Positions 1 through 9,200 of a stretch of DNA of 64,000 bases are shown here, piece after piece. Positions within the stretch are counted from its first letter, which is position 1. Every line of letters begins with the position of its first letter. The notes under the pieces were generated by a model. The model was not told the DNA's origin, ran no database searches, and saw nothing but the letters and a program-made list of their open reading frames with translations. The stretch lies in assembly GCA_902780385.1 (NCBI GenBank), contig CACZFF010000003.1:28377-92376 (forward strand), read 5' to 3'. The position numbers were made by a program, and so were the translations under genes. Origin of the DNA: an uncultured Lachnospiraceae bacterium. Its GTDB lineage: Bacteria > Bacillota > Clostridia > Lachnospirales > Lachnospiraceae.

Positions 1-14
1 TAAAATCAATGAAC

Positions 15-1457
15 TCAAAACGCTATCCCTCCTACCACTCGGACACCGAACAGTCCGGCCAGAAGTGCAACGATACACAGAGCGATCATAGCCCCGTTTA
101 CAAGGATGCCGGGTTCGGCAAACCCTTTTTCACTTTCAAAATCATTCCCGGGGAAGAAAGCATCCACAACGATCGGGAACAGATATCCTGCTGTCAAAAA
201 GGCCGATACCAGGAGGATTGCGGGACCCAGGATGGCGAAGATACCCGGTGCCCCCGAAAGAGCAGCCGCCGCGATCTTCCATTTACTGACAAAGCCTCCC
301 ATGGGAGGAATGCCCACAAGGGACAGGGCCGCAAACATAAAGCACCACATGGTAACAGGCAGTGCCCTGCCGATCCCCTTAAGTTCCTCGACGTGGTGAG
401 CCCCAAGTACGATGATAAAGACACCTGCTGCCAGGAAGAGGCAGCCTTTGGAGCTCATATGGCTGATCACCTGCAGGAGACCTCCCCGCAGGCCGTCCTC
501 ACTGAGAAGAGAGAGGGAAAACAGGACATAGGAAATCTGGCTGACCGATGAATAAGCCAGGCGCTTTTTAATGACCTTCTCCTTGAAAGCCATAGTGGAA
601 CCCATCAGGATGGTCAGGAGCGCCAGACACATCCATACAGTCTGTACCCAGGTGCCTCTCAGAAAGTCGGCGCCGACGCAGAAGTAGACAAGACGGATGA
701 TGGCCACGACACCGGCCTTTGTGATGATACCGGAGAGCAGGGCCGAGGCAGGTGCAGGCGCGATCGGATGGGCGGTCGGAAGCCAGCCGTGCATGGGATA
801 CATACCGGCTTTGGTGCCGAAGCCAATGATACCGACCAGGATTATGATCAGGGCCAGCTGCTCATGTCCGGCTATCTTTGCGCTGTCCAGAAAGCCCCCG
901 TAGCGGAAAGAAACCGTTCCCGCGGCACAGGTATAGACATAAAAGACAGCCAGAAGACCCATCAGAGCGCCGGCAATGGAGTAGAACATGTATTTCAATC
1001 CGGCCGTGACAGACTCTTTGCTCATCTCATGCATGACCATGGGAACTGTGGAAAGGGTTGCCAGTTCGAAAGCAAAATACAGGGTCACCATATCCGCGGA
1101 CATGCACACTGCCATCATAGCCCCCAGAGCTATGAAAAAGAATGTGAAAAACATGGGGGTCCGTTTCTCGTGCTCCATATAGGTGAAGGAGTAAAAACAC
1201 ACGGCAGTGAAAAGGATCAGGACAGCCGCCAGGGCAAATCTTCCCAGATCATCCAGTGCGAAGGAGAGCACAGCCTTCTCCGAAAAATGCAGTATCTCCA
1301 CCCGCTCAGCCCGTATCATGGCCAGGATCCCAAGGAGATCTGTCAGTATCATGATCAGGCCGCATACTAAGCGGTGGTTCTTTTTATTCCGCAACGGGAC
1401 AATGCCGCTGAGGATACCGGTGATCACCGGATAAAGAAAAGCGATCAGCTGTATCAT
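15..1457 (-). CDS. Proton-translocating antiporter subunit (NuoL/NuoN/MrpD family), last gene of the Mrp/Mbh-like operon seen here
   Basis: A 480-residue polytopic membrane protein of the Proton_antipo_M family, the ion-pumping subunits shared by complex I, Mrp antiporters and membrane-bound hydrogenases. The family glutamate is in FAFELATLS (E131). Lysines in the membrane core are at LKYMF (K155), GTKAG (K216) and ITKAG (K247), which in this family form the proton path. The ATG follows GGGAG by 6 nt. It lies 21 nt downstream of a second, distinct paralogue (1479-2981). Two such subunits are typical of Mbh- or Mrp-type complexes that have a split MrpA. The stop codon lies 15 nt from the window edge, so further operon genes cannot be excluded. 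Whether it moves H+ or Na+ cannot be told from the sequence. Confidence 0.85.
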   Translation of the reverse strand: MIQLIAFLYPVITGILSGIVPLRNKKNHRLVCGLIMILTDLLGILAMIRAERVEILHFSEKAVLSFALDDLGRFALAAVLILFTAVCFYSFTYMEHEKRTPMFFTFFFIALGAMMAVCMSADMVTLYFAFELATLSTVPMVMHEMSKESVTAGLKYMFYSIAGALMGLLAVFYVYTCAAGTVSFRYGGFLDSAKIAGHEQLALIIILVGIIGFGTKAGMYPMHGWLPTAHPIAPAPASALLSGIITKAGVVAIIRLVYFCVGADFLRGTWVQTVWMCLALLTILMGSTMAFKEKVIKKRLAYSSVSQISYVLFSLSLLSEDGLRGGLLQVISHMSSKGCLFLAAGVFIIVLGAHHVEELKGIGRALPVTMWCFMFAALSLVGIPPMGGFVSKWKIAAAALSGAPGIFAILGPAILLVSAFLTAGYLFPIVVDAFFPGNDFESEKGFAEPGILVNGAMIALCIVALLAGLFGVRVVGGIAF

Positions 1458-1478
1458 TTCATTCTCCCTATGTTTCTC

Positions 1479-2981
1479 TTATCCAAACATTTTCAGTCCC
1501 TGGGTGATCAGATTGATCGCGACCCAGGAAAAGAGTCCCAGGAAAAGATTGAGCCCGCCCAGGACCACCATCGGAATATTGTATAAGGGCCGGTGGTGCT
1601 GTCTGATATTTGCCTTGCTCACAGTTCCGCGCGGATCCGAGTAGATCCTGATCAGGGTCCTCATAAAATACACAGCATTCAGCAGGGAACTGGCTGCCAG
1701 TGCCAGCATGACCGCGACCAGCTTGACATGACTTCCGCTCTCAACACCTGCGAGCGCAAACTGCAGTTTCGAAGTAAAGCCTGCAAACAGCGGGATACCG
1801 ATCATGGACAGGGAGCCGACCAGAAAGGCCAGGCCTGCATCCCGGTTTCTCAGTGCGCTCGCCTCCAGTTTTTTAAATAAGAGACTGTTGTCCGAGACTT
1901 CCGCGAGGCGGGGGGTTGTCAGAAAAAGCATGGACTTGGTCACCGCATGCGCCATGATATGGAAAATCGCCGCCGTGTAGCCCGCGATTCCGCCAATGCC
2001 CATTCCCATGAAGATATATCCTACCTGGGCAGCTGAGGAAAATGCCACCATTCTGTTGATATTGTCGGCATGCATTGCCTGCAGGGAGCCGACGATCATT
2101 CCAGCGATACCCAGCACCAGAAGGATTTCCCTGATCGGCATCTGTTCAAAGACATCCAGACCGATCGCCCGATAGTAAATCTTGATCAGAAGCAGGATAT
2201 AGGCTTTGGATACCAGGGAAGAGAGAATACTGGCCGAAGTAGGCGTTGACCAGCTGTAGGAATCCGGCATCCAGAAATGGAAGGGAAAGAGACCGGACTT
2301 GATGGAAAGTCCAATCGTCAGGACTCCGGTACTGAGTGTCAATGCCATAAACATCCTGGGATCCTGTGCCATCTCGGCGATGGTTTCCTGCATGGGAACC
2401 ATCAGAAGATGACCGGTCAGATCATAGAGCAGGACCACGCCCAGCAAAAAGAGACCGGATCCCAGAAGGTTCAGAATCATATAGCGCACAGCTGCCAGCG
2501 TAGTTCGTCCGATCTCACGAACGATCAGAGAGCCGCAGCTTGTGAGAGTAAGGATCTCCAGAAATACATAACCTGAGAAAAGGTCATTGGTCCAGAGAAT
2601 GGCCATCAGAGACGCCGTCATAAGATTGAGGATGGCGTAGTAGAGGTTAACCTTGCTCTCATCCAGGTCCGTGTCAATATAGCGGTAACCTGCCAGAAGC
2701 GAGACGATCATGATGACCATAAAGAGCACTGCCAGCAGAGCTTCCAGAATGCCGGCACGAAGCTCATTTCCCCAGGGTGCCGGAAATTCGCCCATGGGAT
2801 AAGTAACTGCCGTCCCTGTGGTCACGGTATACCACAGGATCGCACTGCAGACGATCAGCAGAAACACTTCATAAAAAAGCGTATAATACCTGGCTGTTCT
2901 CCCTTTAAGCACAAAGCACAGCGAACCGGAAAACAGACTCAGGATAACCGTCATCATTGGAAAATTTCTGATAATATCCAA
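1479..2981 (-). CDS. mrpD: Proton-translocating antiporter subunit, MrpD/NuoM-like
   Basis: A 500-residue multi-pass protein with a Proton_antipo_M core at roughly residues 135-430. The essential membrane glutamate is in VFLEILTLTS (E142). The motif FPFHFWMPDSYSWSTPTSAS matches the discontinuous helix region of NuoM/MrpD subunits. The start is probably TTG, directly after the mrpC stop and 7 nt from GGAGGA; an ATG seven codons in (MMTVILSL) is the alternative but has no such site. It should form, with the 15-1457 paralogue, the two ion channels of one complex. Being shorter than MrpA (around 800 residues), it is not an MrpA. Confidence 0.85.
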   Translation of the reverse strand: MDIIRNFPMMTVILSLFSGSLCFVLKGRTARYYTLFYEVFLLIVCSAILWYTVTTGTAVTYPMGEFPAPWGNELRAGILEALLAVLFMVIMIVSLLAGYRYIDTDLDESKVNLYYAILNLMTASLMAILWTNDLFSGYVFLEILTLTSCGSLIVREIGRTTLAAVRYMILNLLGSGLFLLGVVLLYDLTGHLLMVPMQETIAEMAQDPRMFMALTLSTGVLTIGLSIKSGLFPFHFWMPDSYSWSTPTSASILSSLVSKAYILLLIKIYYRAIGLDVFEQMPIREILLVLGIAGMIVGSLQAMHADNINRMVAFSSAAQVGYIFMGMGIGGIAGYTAAIFHIMAHAVTKSMLFLTTPRLAEVSDNSLLFKKLEASALRNRDAGLAFLVGSLSMIGIPLFAGFTSKLQFALAGVESGSHVKLVAVMLALAASSLLNAVYFMRTLIRIYSDPRGTVSKANIRQHHRPLYNIPMVVLGGLNLFLGLFSWVAINLITQGLKMFG

Positions 2982-3362
2982 TTATCTGTCCTCCATACTG
3001 TGTACTGAAAGAGTGTAGATTTCATCCAGGTTCAAAGTGTGATACCGCTTATAGAGCCTGATCGTCAGGGACAGCATAATGGCCGTGACGGACACAGACA
3101 CAACGATGCCCGTCAGGACCAGGCCTGCCGGCACCGGGTTGATATATCTGGCAGGATCTGTCACCCCATCCACAATGATCGGCGGCTTTCTTCCTTCGAT
3201 ATATCCCATGGATGCCAGAAACAGGAACACACCCGTGTCCATGATGTTCATCCCGATCAGCTTCTTGATCAGGTTCTGATGGAAAAGCAGCATGGTGAAG
3301 CCGATTCCGAACAGAATGATGGCTGCCGCCTCTTCATAATTGATCAACAGATTCTCAAACAC
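2982..3362 (-). CDS. mrpC: Antiporter subunit C (MrpC/MnhC, NuoK-like)
   Basis: A small three-helix membrane subunit homologous to NuoK, about 126 residues. The segments IILFGIGFTMLLFHQNLIKKLIGM and the later GLVLTGIVVSVSVTAIMLSL are characteristic of MrpC. The longest reading frame runs further upstream, deep into the preceding gene. I place the start at GTG 3362 because AGAGGAAG lies 8 nt before it and the product then begins, as family members do, just before the first helix. The first 8 nt overlap the end of the MbhE/MrpB gene, so translation is probably coupled. In Mrp complexes this subunit packs against MrpD and contributes to ion transfer. Confidence 0.85.
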   Translation of the reverse strand: MFENLLINYEEAAAIILFGIGFTMLLFHQNLIKKLIGMNIMDTGVFLFLASMGYIEGRKPPIIVDGVTDPARYINPVPAGLVLTGIVVSVSVTAIMLSLTIRLYKRYHTLNLDEIYTLSVHSMEDR

Positions 3363-4314
3363 CGCCGACACTTCCTCTCTTGAATAAGCTGTAAAAACCG
3401 AACATAGTACAGGCAACGACCAGGCCGACTGCAATATTGAGGGGCAGAATGAGACCGCCGCTCAGGATCGCCCCCGGGATTCCCTTGGGGATGTGGTTAT
3501 GGAGATGATTGGCGCCCATATAGAACACATATCCCTTTGCGAAGCTGTAGAATGCAAGCGAAACGAATGAAATGGCCATAGACACTTTGGCTGTAAAAAA
3601 GCTGTCCACCAATTCAAACCCGAAGGCTGACTCAAAGATGATCAGACCGGCGCCCAGCACCGCGCCTCCCGAGAATCCGCCGCCCGGTCCGTTCTGTCCG
3701 TTCAGCAGAATATAAATACCGAAAACGAAGATACATGGGACGATCAGGACTCCCACCTTGCGCATGACGGTATCCTTCGACACGTCAAAATAGGCGTCCT
3801 GCTCGATCTGATAATAGTCATCGAACTGGGAATCCATATTCTTTTTGTCCTTTTTCAAAAGGATCATGACACAGAGAAGCGCTGCAAACAGTACATGTGA
3901 TTCTCCGAGTGTATCGAAGGCCCTGTAATCCAGGATCATACCTGCCACGATATTGACGGCGCCGGTCTCTTCCAGTCCTTTTTCAATATACCGGTCGGAC
4001 ACCTCCACCGCCCTGGGGTTCTCTTCACCATATCTGGGAAGGAGATTCACCGTGAACAGCAGAACGCCGATCAGGGCGATGCAGCTGACAATGGCGACCC
4101 CTATGTAAAACTGATAAAAGCCTTTTCGCTCAGCGTTGATGACTGCCTGTGAGAAGCCGCTGGAAGTCATCTCTTTATGTGCTGCCTGACGGTCCCTTTT
4201 TGCCTGTTCATGATTTTCATCGGGCTCGAGACTCCCTTCCATGATGTTCTTCATCACATCATAGTCGCCGTCGAGCCACCTGAAGAATTTATTTTTCCAT
4301 TCTCTCAGCTTCAT
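3355..4314 (-). CDS. mrpB: Fused MbhE-like / MrpB (MnhB) antiporter subunit
   Basis: A 319-residue protein. The C-terminal part (from about residue 185) is a clear MnhB domain: VGVLIVPCIFVFGIYILLNG, then the glycine-rich NGPGGGFSGGAVLGAGLI. The N-terminal half carries a membrane helix near residue 75 and a segment including NIVAGMILDYRAFDTLGES, which resembles the MbhE domain, i.e. the last part of the MrpA C-terminus in Mrp systems. With the MbhD-like gene upstream it therefore supplies pieces that MrpA carries in one chain. It overlaps that gene by 26 nt and mrpC by 8 nt, so the operon is tightly coupled. Residues 1-60 are charged and lack family features; the true start could be slightly internal. 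Confidence 0.75.
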   Translation of the reverse strand: MKLREWKNKFFRWLDGDYDVMKNIMEGSLEPDENHEQAKRDRQAAHKEMTSSGFSQAVINAERKGFYQFYIGVAIVSCIALIGVLLFTVNLLPRYGEENPRAVEVSDRYIEKGLEETGAVNIVAGMILDYRAFDTLGESHVLFAALLCVMILLKKDKKNMDSQFDDYYQIEQDAYFDVSKDTVMRKVGVLIVPCIFVFGIYILLNGQNGPGGGFSGGAVLGAGLIIFESAFGFELVDSFFTAKVSMAISFVSLAFYSFAKGYVFYMGANHLHNHIPKGIPGAILSGGLILPLNIAVGLVVACTMFGFYSLFKRGSVGGV

Positions 4315-4636
4315 GCCCGATTGCCTCCCTGTCTTTCCTGTCCTGTTCTCCCGGTTGGATCACCCCTGTCGTCCCGTCCAGCTCCTCACCCGCATCTTCT
4401 ATACGGATCTTCTTTAAGGTCATCAGGAACAATGTTCCGCTGATTCCCGCGCCTACGGCTGCCTCCGTGATCGTCAGGTCCGGCGACTCGAGCAGGATCC
4501 ACACGACGCACATAATCAGGCTGTATGCCATAAAGATGATCACGCCCTGCAGCAGGTTCTTGTTCAGGTTGACCGCCACGGCACAGATAATCAGCAGAAT
4601 AAGAAGCATTATTCTGAATATTTCAATCAGAGTCAT
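4289..4636 (-). CDS. MbhD-like (DUF4040) antiporter subunit
   Basis: A 115-residue membrane protein with three helices. It contains LIMCVVWILLESPDLTITEA, the hallmark of the MbhD/DUF4040 domain found at the C-terminus of MrpA and as separate MbhD in archaeal membrane-bound hydrogenases. The acidic residues in LESPDLTITEA belong to the conserved ion-path region of this domain. The tail after residue 75 is hydrophilic and unlike the family. It overlaps mrpG upstream by 4 nt (ATGA type) and the MbhE-MrpB gene downstream by 26 nt. Its presence as an independent gene is the main reason for calling the operon Mbh-like rather than standard mrpABCDEFG. Confidence 0.8.
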   Translation of the reverse strand: MTLIEIFRIMLLILLIICAVAVNLNKNLLQGVIIFMAYSLIMCVVWILLESPDLTITEAAVGAGISGTLFLMTLKKIRIEDAGEELDGTTGVIQPGEQDRKDREAIGHEAERMEK

Positions 4637-4983
4637 TTGTCTTCCTCCGTTTCCTCCTCCAGGTCTTCCCTTTTGACATGTTCGTACAGATGCGGGTTGG
4701 TAAAATATTCAACCTGAATCAGAATGTGTGAAGACACGGGGGAGGTAAACCACATGAAGATAATGATGAAGCAGAGCTTGAGCTCCCCCATATGGAAGCC
4801 GTCGCCCAGGATAATGGAGAGGGCGATCAGAAAGAGTCCCAGCGTATCCCCGACGCCTCCTGCATGTACGCGGTTCATGATAAAACCGAAACGGTTGGCG
4901 CCCAGCACAGCGGCTGTAAAGCAGATCATGGCTGTGACCAGGCATAGAGCACAAAGTCCAAATCGAATCCATGCAAAGATCAT
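4633..4983 (-). CDS. mrpG: Antiporter subunit G (MrpG/MnhG/PhaG)
   Basis: A 116-residue protein with three predicted helices. It matches MrpG through NRFGFIMNRVHAGGVGDTLG, equivalent to the family signature around an R-x-H-A motif, followed by GLFLIALSII. MrpG is a small accessory membrane subunit needed for assembly and function of Mrp-type complexes. Its ATG overlaps the last codons of mrpF (4 nt), and its stop overlaps the start of the MbhD-like gene by 4 nt. The acidic C-terminus (EDLEEETEEDK) is cytoplasmic in appearance. The order E-F-G-D-E/B-C-D fits the membrane arm of archaeal Mbh. Confidence 0.88.
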   Translation of the reverse strand: MIFAWIRFGLCALCLVTAMICFTAAVLGANRFGFIMNRVHAGGVGDTLGLFLIALSIILGDGFHMGELKLCFIIIFMWFTSPVSSHILIQVEYFTNPHLYEHVKREDLEEETEEDK

Positions 4984-5348
4984 TCTTCCGCTCCCTCCTT
5001 TCCGGCTTCTGCCCCGGCTTCTGCAGCAGCGCTGATTGCGGGAGCTTTTTTGGATGCAAATTTACTCCGCGTGGGATTTTCCGGTATATAGGTCGCACTC
5101 AGGATCAGCACCGTGATGAAGCTGATCAGCGCATAGAGCAGGGCCACATCGAACAGATAGGTCTCGTTCAGAAAATATGCCAGAATGCAGGTACAGGCAA
5201 TGACCATGGTGCAGATCATATTGATGGACAGAATCCTGTCTGTGACCCTGGGACCTATAATAGCCCGGATCAAAGTGATCAGAAGCAGCAGGCCGAACCA
5301 GATCAGCGCTCCCAGAAACAGGATCCGGTATGCATTTTCAACACTCAT
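4980..5348 (-). CDS. mrpF: Antiporter subunit F (MrpF/MnhF)
   Basis: A 122-residue protein with three membrane helices. ALIWFGLLLLITLIRAIIGP followed by RVTDRILSINMICTM is the MrpF signature, including the conserved P-x-x-x-D-R element. The hydrophilic, alanine-rich C-terminal tail (AAEAGAEAGKEGAEE) is longer than usual. The ATG is preceded by an extended purine-rich GGAGGAAGAGGAAGA. It overlaps mrpG by 4 nt. A 179-nt spacer separates it from mrpE upstream, the only real gap inside the operon; this spacer holds a 15-nt triplicate repeat. Confidence 0.88.
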   Translation of the reverse strand: MSVENAYRILFLGALIWFGLLLLITLIRAIIGPRVTDRILSINMICTMVIACTCILAYFLNETYLFDVALLYALISFITVLILSATYIPENPTRSKFASKKAPAISAAAEAGAEAGKEGAEE

Positions 5349-5451
5349 TCTTCCTCTTCCTCCCAGATATCTGTTACTGCATACAGCCTGCCTGGCTGTG
5401 TTCAGTAACCAGTCCTTTCAGCAGCCGGTCTTTTTTACAGTACGCTCCCTT

Positions 5452-5496
5452 TTGAAAACGTGTTCCTTGAAAACGCGTTCCTTGAAGACGTGTTCC
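5452..5496 (-). repeat. 15-nt tandem triplicate in the mrpE-mrpF spacer
   Basis: Three near-identical 15-nt units, read on the minus strand as GGAAC[A/G]CGT[C/T]TTCAA, lie head to tail between mrpE and mrpF. Units differ from each other at one or two positions. The spacer has no reading frame of interest. The array may reflect slippage, or may be a protein or RNA binding site within the transcript; the sequence alone does not decide. Confidence 0.6.
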
Positions 5497-5527
5497 CGTG
5501 ACCGGCAGAAAACAGTCCCTGAAAACC

Positions 5528-5980
5528 CTACTTGATTTTCCGCAGAAGCTTCACAAAAGAGGATTCCTCAATCCCGTCCCCGAATTCACGCCTCAGACAG
5601 TGGACCACGAAGTGGTCGCCCTCCTGAAACAGAGTGATCGTCCCCGGAGTCAGGGTGATGGAATTTGCCAGCAGTACATTCTGCAGCTGCGTGTGAAAAC
5701 CGGAATGAAATTCAATGATCACCGGATCAGGCGGATCCGCCCTGTAAACCATGGCGCACATCTTAAATGCGGACACTATAATCTCCCAGATCAGATTCAA
5801 AATATACAGCAAAAAAACCGGAAAATTCCGAAGTATCCGTCTCTCTATCGAAGTCGAATACCCGGTTACCCGGTTTGCAAAAAAAGTGACTGCACTTGCA
5901 ATCACCACACCAAAGATCACCAGCTCAATGGTAACCCTTCCATTCAAAACAATCCAAAGTGCAAACAGAAACACCCACAT
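5528..5980 (-). CDS. mrpE: Antiporter subunit E (MrpE/MnhE)
   Basis: A protein of about 150 residues, first gene of the antiporter operon. It has MnhE features: MWVFLFALWIVLNGRVTIEL at the N-terminus, a second hydrophobic stretch FLLYILNLIWEIIVSAF, and the C-terminal NSITLTPGTITL motif that is diagnostic of the family. I start at ATG 5980 because GGAG lies 6 nt upstream and this gives the usual N-terminus; the longer frame from 6052 adds 24 charged residues without a binding site. The C-terminus is cytosolic. In Mrp complexes MrpE is an accessory subunit that affects stability. Confidence 0.87.
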   Translation of the reverse strand: MWVFLFALWIVLNGRVTIELVIFGVVIASAVTFFANRVTGYSTSIERRILRNFPVFLLYILNLIWEIIVSAFKMCAMVYRADPPDPVIIEFHSGFHTQLQNVLLANSITLTPGTITLFQEGDHFVVHCLRREFGDGIEESSFVKLLRKIK

Positions 5981-6057
5981 GGTCTTCTCCCTATCAGCAG
6001 TACCGCGATCGTCCTTTACATCCCCCGGAACAGGGTACTGTAAAAATTGCATATATC

Positions 6058-6086
6058 ATTTTCCCATGTTGGTGCATCAATGTCAA
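6058..6086 (-). promoter_or_regulatory. Candidate promoter of the mrp-like operon
   Basis: On the minus strand a perfect -35 TTGACA (6086-6081) is followed after 17 nt by GAAAAT (6063-6058), a weak -10. It sits 78 nt ahead of the mrpE ATG and just after the sbcC terminator hairpin, which is where a new transcript would be expected to begin. Confidence 0.5.
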
Positions 6087-6095
6087 GAAATGCAT

Positions 6096-6121
6096 AAAAA
6101 AGGCACGCTCCAAAGCCTTTT
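6096..6121 (-). terminator. Rho-independent terminator after sbcC
   Basis: Read on the minus strand, AAAAGGC and GCCTTTTTT form a hairpin around a 10-nt loop, ending in a run of T residues. It lies 116 nt downstream of the sbcC stop codon and directly before the mrp promoter. Position and T-tract suggest it ends the sbcDC transcript. Confidence 0.6.
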
Positions 6122-6237
6122 GTATGAACTTTTGACCAAAAAACAGCGACCTGTCCACTCATTTCATACAAAGGTGAACATGGCCGCCGCCATAACTATC
6201 TGTTGCAGTACTCGCCCTGTCGATGAAATGTGCTTGT

Positions 6238-9200
6238 TTAATCGTTGATCACAATGCGGGCATGACTTCCACCGTCGCGGGTCTTTTTGACGACAATCTG
6301 TCTGTCGATCCGGTTTTTGAGCTCGCTGACATGGGAGATGATACCGACCAGACGCTCTCCTCCATCGGTGAGGTCTTTCATGGAATTCATGGCCTGATCC
6401 AGGGTATCCTGATCCAGGGAGCCGAAGCCCTCATCCACAAACATGGTCTCCAGGCGGATGCCTCCCGCATGTGACTGGATCTCATCCGACAGACCTATGG
6501 CCAGAGAGAGAGAAGCCATAAAGGACTCGCCTCCCGACAGGGACTTGACACTGCGGGCAGTACCGCTGTAATGGTCGATGACTTCCAGGTCAAGTCCGGT
6601 CTGTCTCATAGCACCTCCCTCAGAAGCATCACACCTTCGCAGATCATATTGTCCGGAAGACATGACTGAGAACCGGCTGTTGGCTCTTCTGATAATACGG
6701 TCAAAGAGCGACATCTGGACATAGGTCTCCAGTTCCACCTTGGCCTTTCCTCCGGTCTTGCCGGAGGCAGTGTCCGACAGGGCACTGAGATCACGGTGTC
6801 TTTCTTCCGCTTCGATCGCCTCTTTACTGTGTTTTTCAAAATTCTTCAGGGCAATTTCATTGATTTTCAATCTGCCTGCGATCTCAGTGCTGCGGTCGGT
6901 ATTTTCCTTCTGCCTTCTCTCGACCGCCTCCAGGGCATTCACGTCCTCTTCCTTATCGTATACAGGAGCATCGGCAATCTCGGCAGCGGCACGATCGCGC
7001 TGTGCGGTTATCTCCAGGATCGTCTTCTTCACGGCATCCCGTGCATCCCGGGCCTTTTTGATATCCTCAAGGATTTTGCGGCTCTGCTGTGTAAACAGGC
7101 GGATGGCCTCCTCGGCTTTTCTGCGTCCCGGATAATTGAGTTTTTCCTGCAGTCCATTGATATTGCTCTGTAAGTTGATCTGCTTCTGTTTCAGGGCTCC
7201 GATCCTGACCTGCAGATCGTTCACTTGTTCTGACAGAAGGCGGATACTCTTCTCAATCTCTTCATTATCCTTTTTGAGCAGTTCTTTTCTCTGCTCCTGT
7301 TTTTCCAGACTTGAGATCCGGGCAAGGCAGTCTGCCTGCTCTTTTTGTATGTCTGTTTTTTTGCAGACTACTTTATCCCTGACAGTAGTCCTGAAGGACT
7401 CGTCCTTCTCCTGGCCGAAGGAATTTTCCTGCCCAAGGGATTTTTCCTGCCCAAGCGAGTTTTCCTGCCCGGGGTACTTTTCCTGTCCCAGGAAAGAAAG
7501 TGCGCCTTGTCTGACTTCTCTCCATGCGGCTTCTGCAGTCGCCCTGGCAGACATGGCCTGCCCATGCAGCTGTTGGAGCAGACTGTCCATGGCCTCTTTT
7601 TCCTTCTCCCGTTCCGGCAGTTCGGTATCCAGTGTCTTTTTGCGGTCAGCTTTCTGTTTCAGGACAGAAATCTCCTGCTCCAGCCCCTGCTCAGACTCCT
7701 GCGCGCGCCGGATCCCGGAATCGAGAGCATCCGCATCTGCCAGCATAGCTTCTGTAAGAGTCATGTCTTTTCCGGAAAGATCTTCCGCCAGCTTTCGGCA
7801 TTGCTGTTTCTGGGAATCCGCCTCCTGGCTCTTGGCTGCCGCCCGGTTCCCGGTCTCAGTATACAAGGCTGTAAGCTTCTCTTCCTCTTTTTCGGCGGCT
7901 GCCAGCTCTTTTTCAAATCCGGACCTGGCCTTTATGGCATCCTGCGCCGCCTCTTTCCTTGCGGCTGCCGCCTCCGCTTGCAGGCGGTTGATCTGTGCCA
8001 GAGCTGCTGTCCGGCCGGATTCGGGAAGAGCTTCTTTGATCCCCTCCGCAAGCCTGGCGGCAGCCTGGTCAATCTGCTTTTTCAGGGCATTGACCTTTTC
8101 CGACTGTGCAGCAAAGCTTTCCTTTGCCTGCGAATATGCGGTGTAATCCCGGTCGCGGACTTTGGCTGCCTGTTCGACTTCCTCCTGGCTGGGAACGTCT
8201 TCCTCCAGTCTGCGGGGCGCGGGATGATGAATGGATCCGCAGACAGGGCAGGGCTGATTGGGACGGAGCTGTTGATCGGCAAGGATCCCTGCCTGCCCTG
8301 CCAGGAATTTCTGGTAGAGCCGGTTCCAGGTATCTGAAGATAAAGCCGATCGGCCGGCTGCCTCTTGTCTTGCTTTATCGAGGCCGGAAAGAGACTGGTT
8401 TTCTGTCTCGAACTGTTTTTCCTTTCTCTCCAATTCCTCCAGCGCAGCTGCACGTTCACGGGCACGCGCTATATCATTTTTAGCTGCCTCAAGATCGGCC
8501 TCCGCATTTCTGAGATCTGCAATTTTCTCTTTCAGGAGCAAAATGGACTCCTTCTGCTCCCGAATCTTCTGACCCAGTTTCTCTGCCTTATTCTGAAGAC
8601 TGCCCGCCTCTTTCTCCAGATCCTCCTGCCTGTGCAGGGCTGCGCGAAGATTCTGCAGGGCCCGGCGGTGTTCCCCGGCTTCTACGAGGGCATGCCTCTT
8701 TTCGGTCAATTGCACTTCGACATCCGCAAGCTCCGTCAGTTCCTTCCGGAGCAGCTCTGTCTGTGCACTGAACCGATCGATTTCCTTCTTCTTGTTCTGC
8801 TCTTCTTTAAGTCTCTCCTCTCTATTGAGGTCGCTGTCTTCTGCCTCTTTGATCTTCCCGAGCAGGTCAACCGCCTTTCCAAGACGCTCCTCAATGCTCA
8901 CCTTCTGCGCACGGGCTCCTACCAGCTGTTCTCCGACTGTACCAAGACTTTCCAGTTCTTTCTTTTGCTGAATGAGTCTCCCTTCAAGACTCTCTTTCCC
9001 TGCTTTCTTTTCACCCAGAGTCTTCTCCGCGCTCTCCTCTTCCCCGGCTGCTGTCTGAAGAGCTTTCTTTTCAGCTTCGAGGCGGTCATAATCGGTAAGG
9101 TGGCTTTCTTCTATGGCTGCCAGATTCAGAAGGCGCTGTGATTCGGGTTCCTTCTTCTCCGCATCCTGCAGGGCTTCTTCGCAGGCAGTCAGTTTCTCAT

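Noticed and set aside
3363-3434. Longer MrpC starting at 3434
   Set aside because: It would overlap the preceding gene by 80 nt and add 24 residues not in the family; GTG 3362 has a ribosome binding site.
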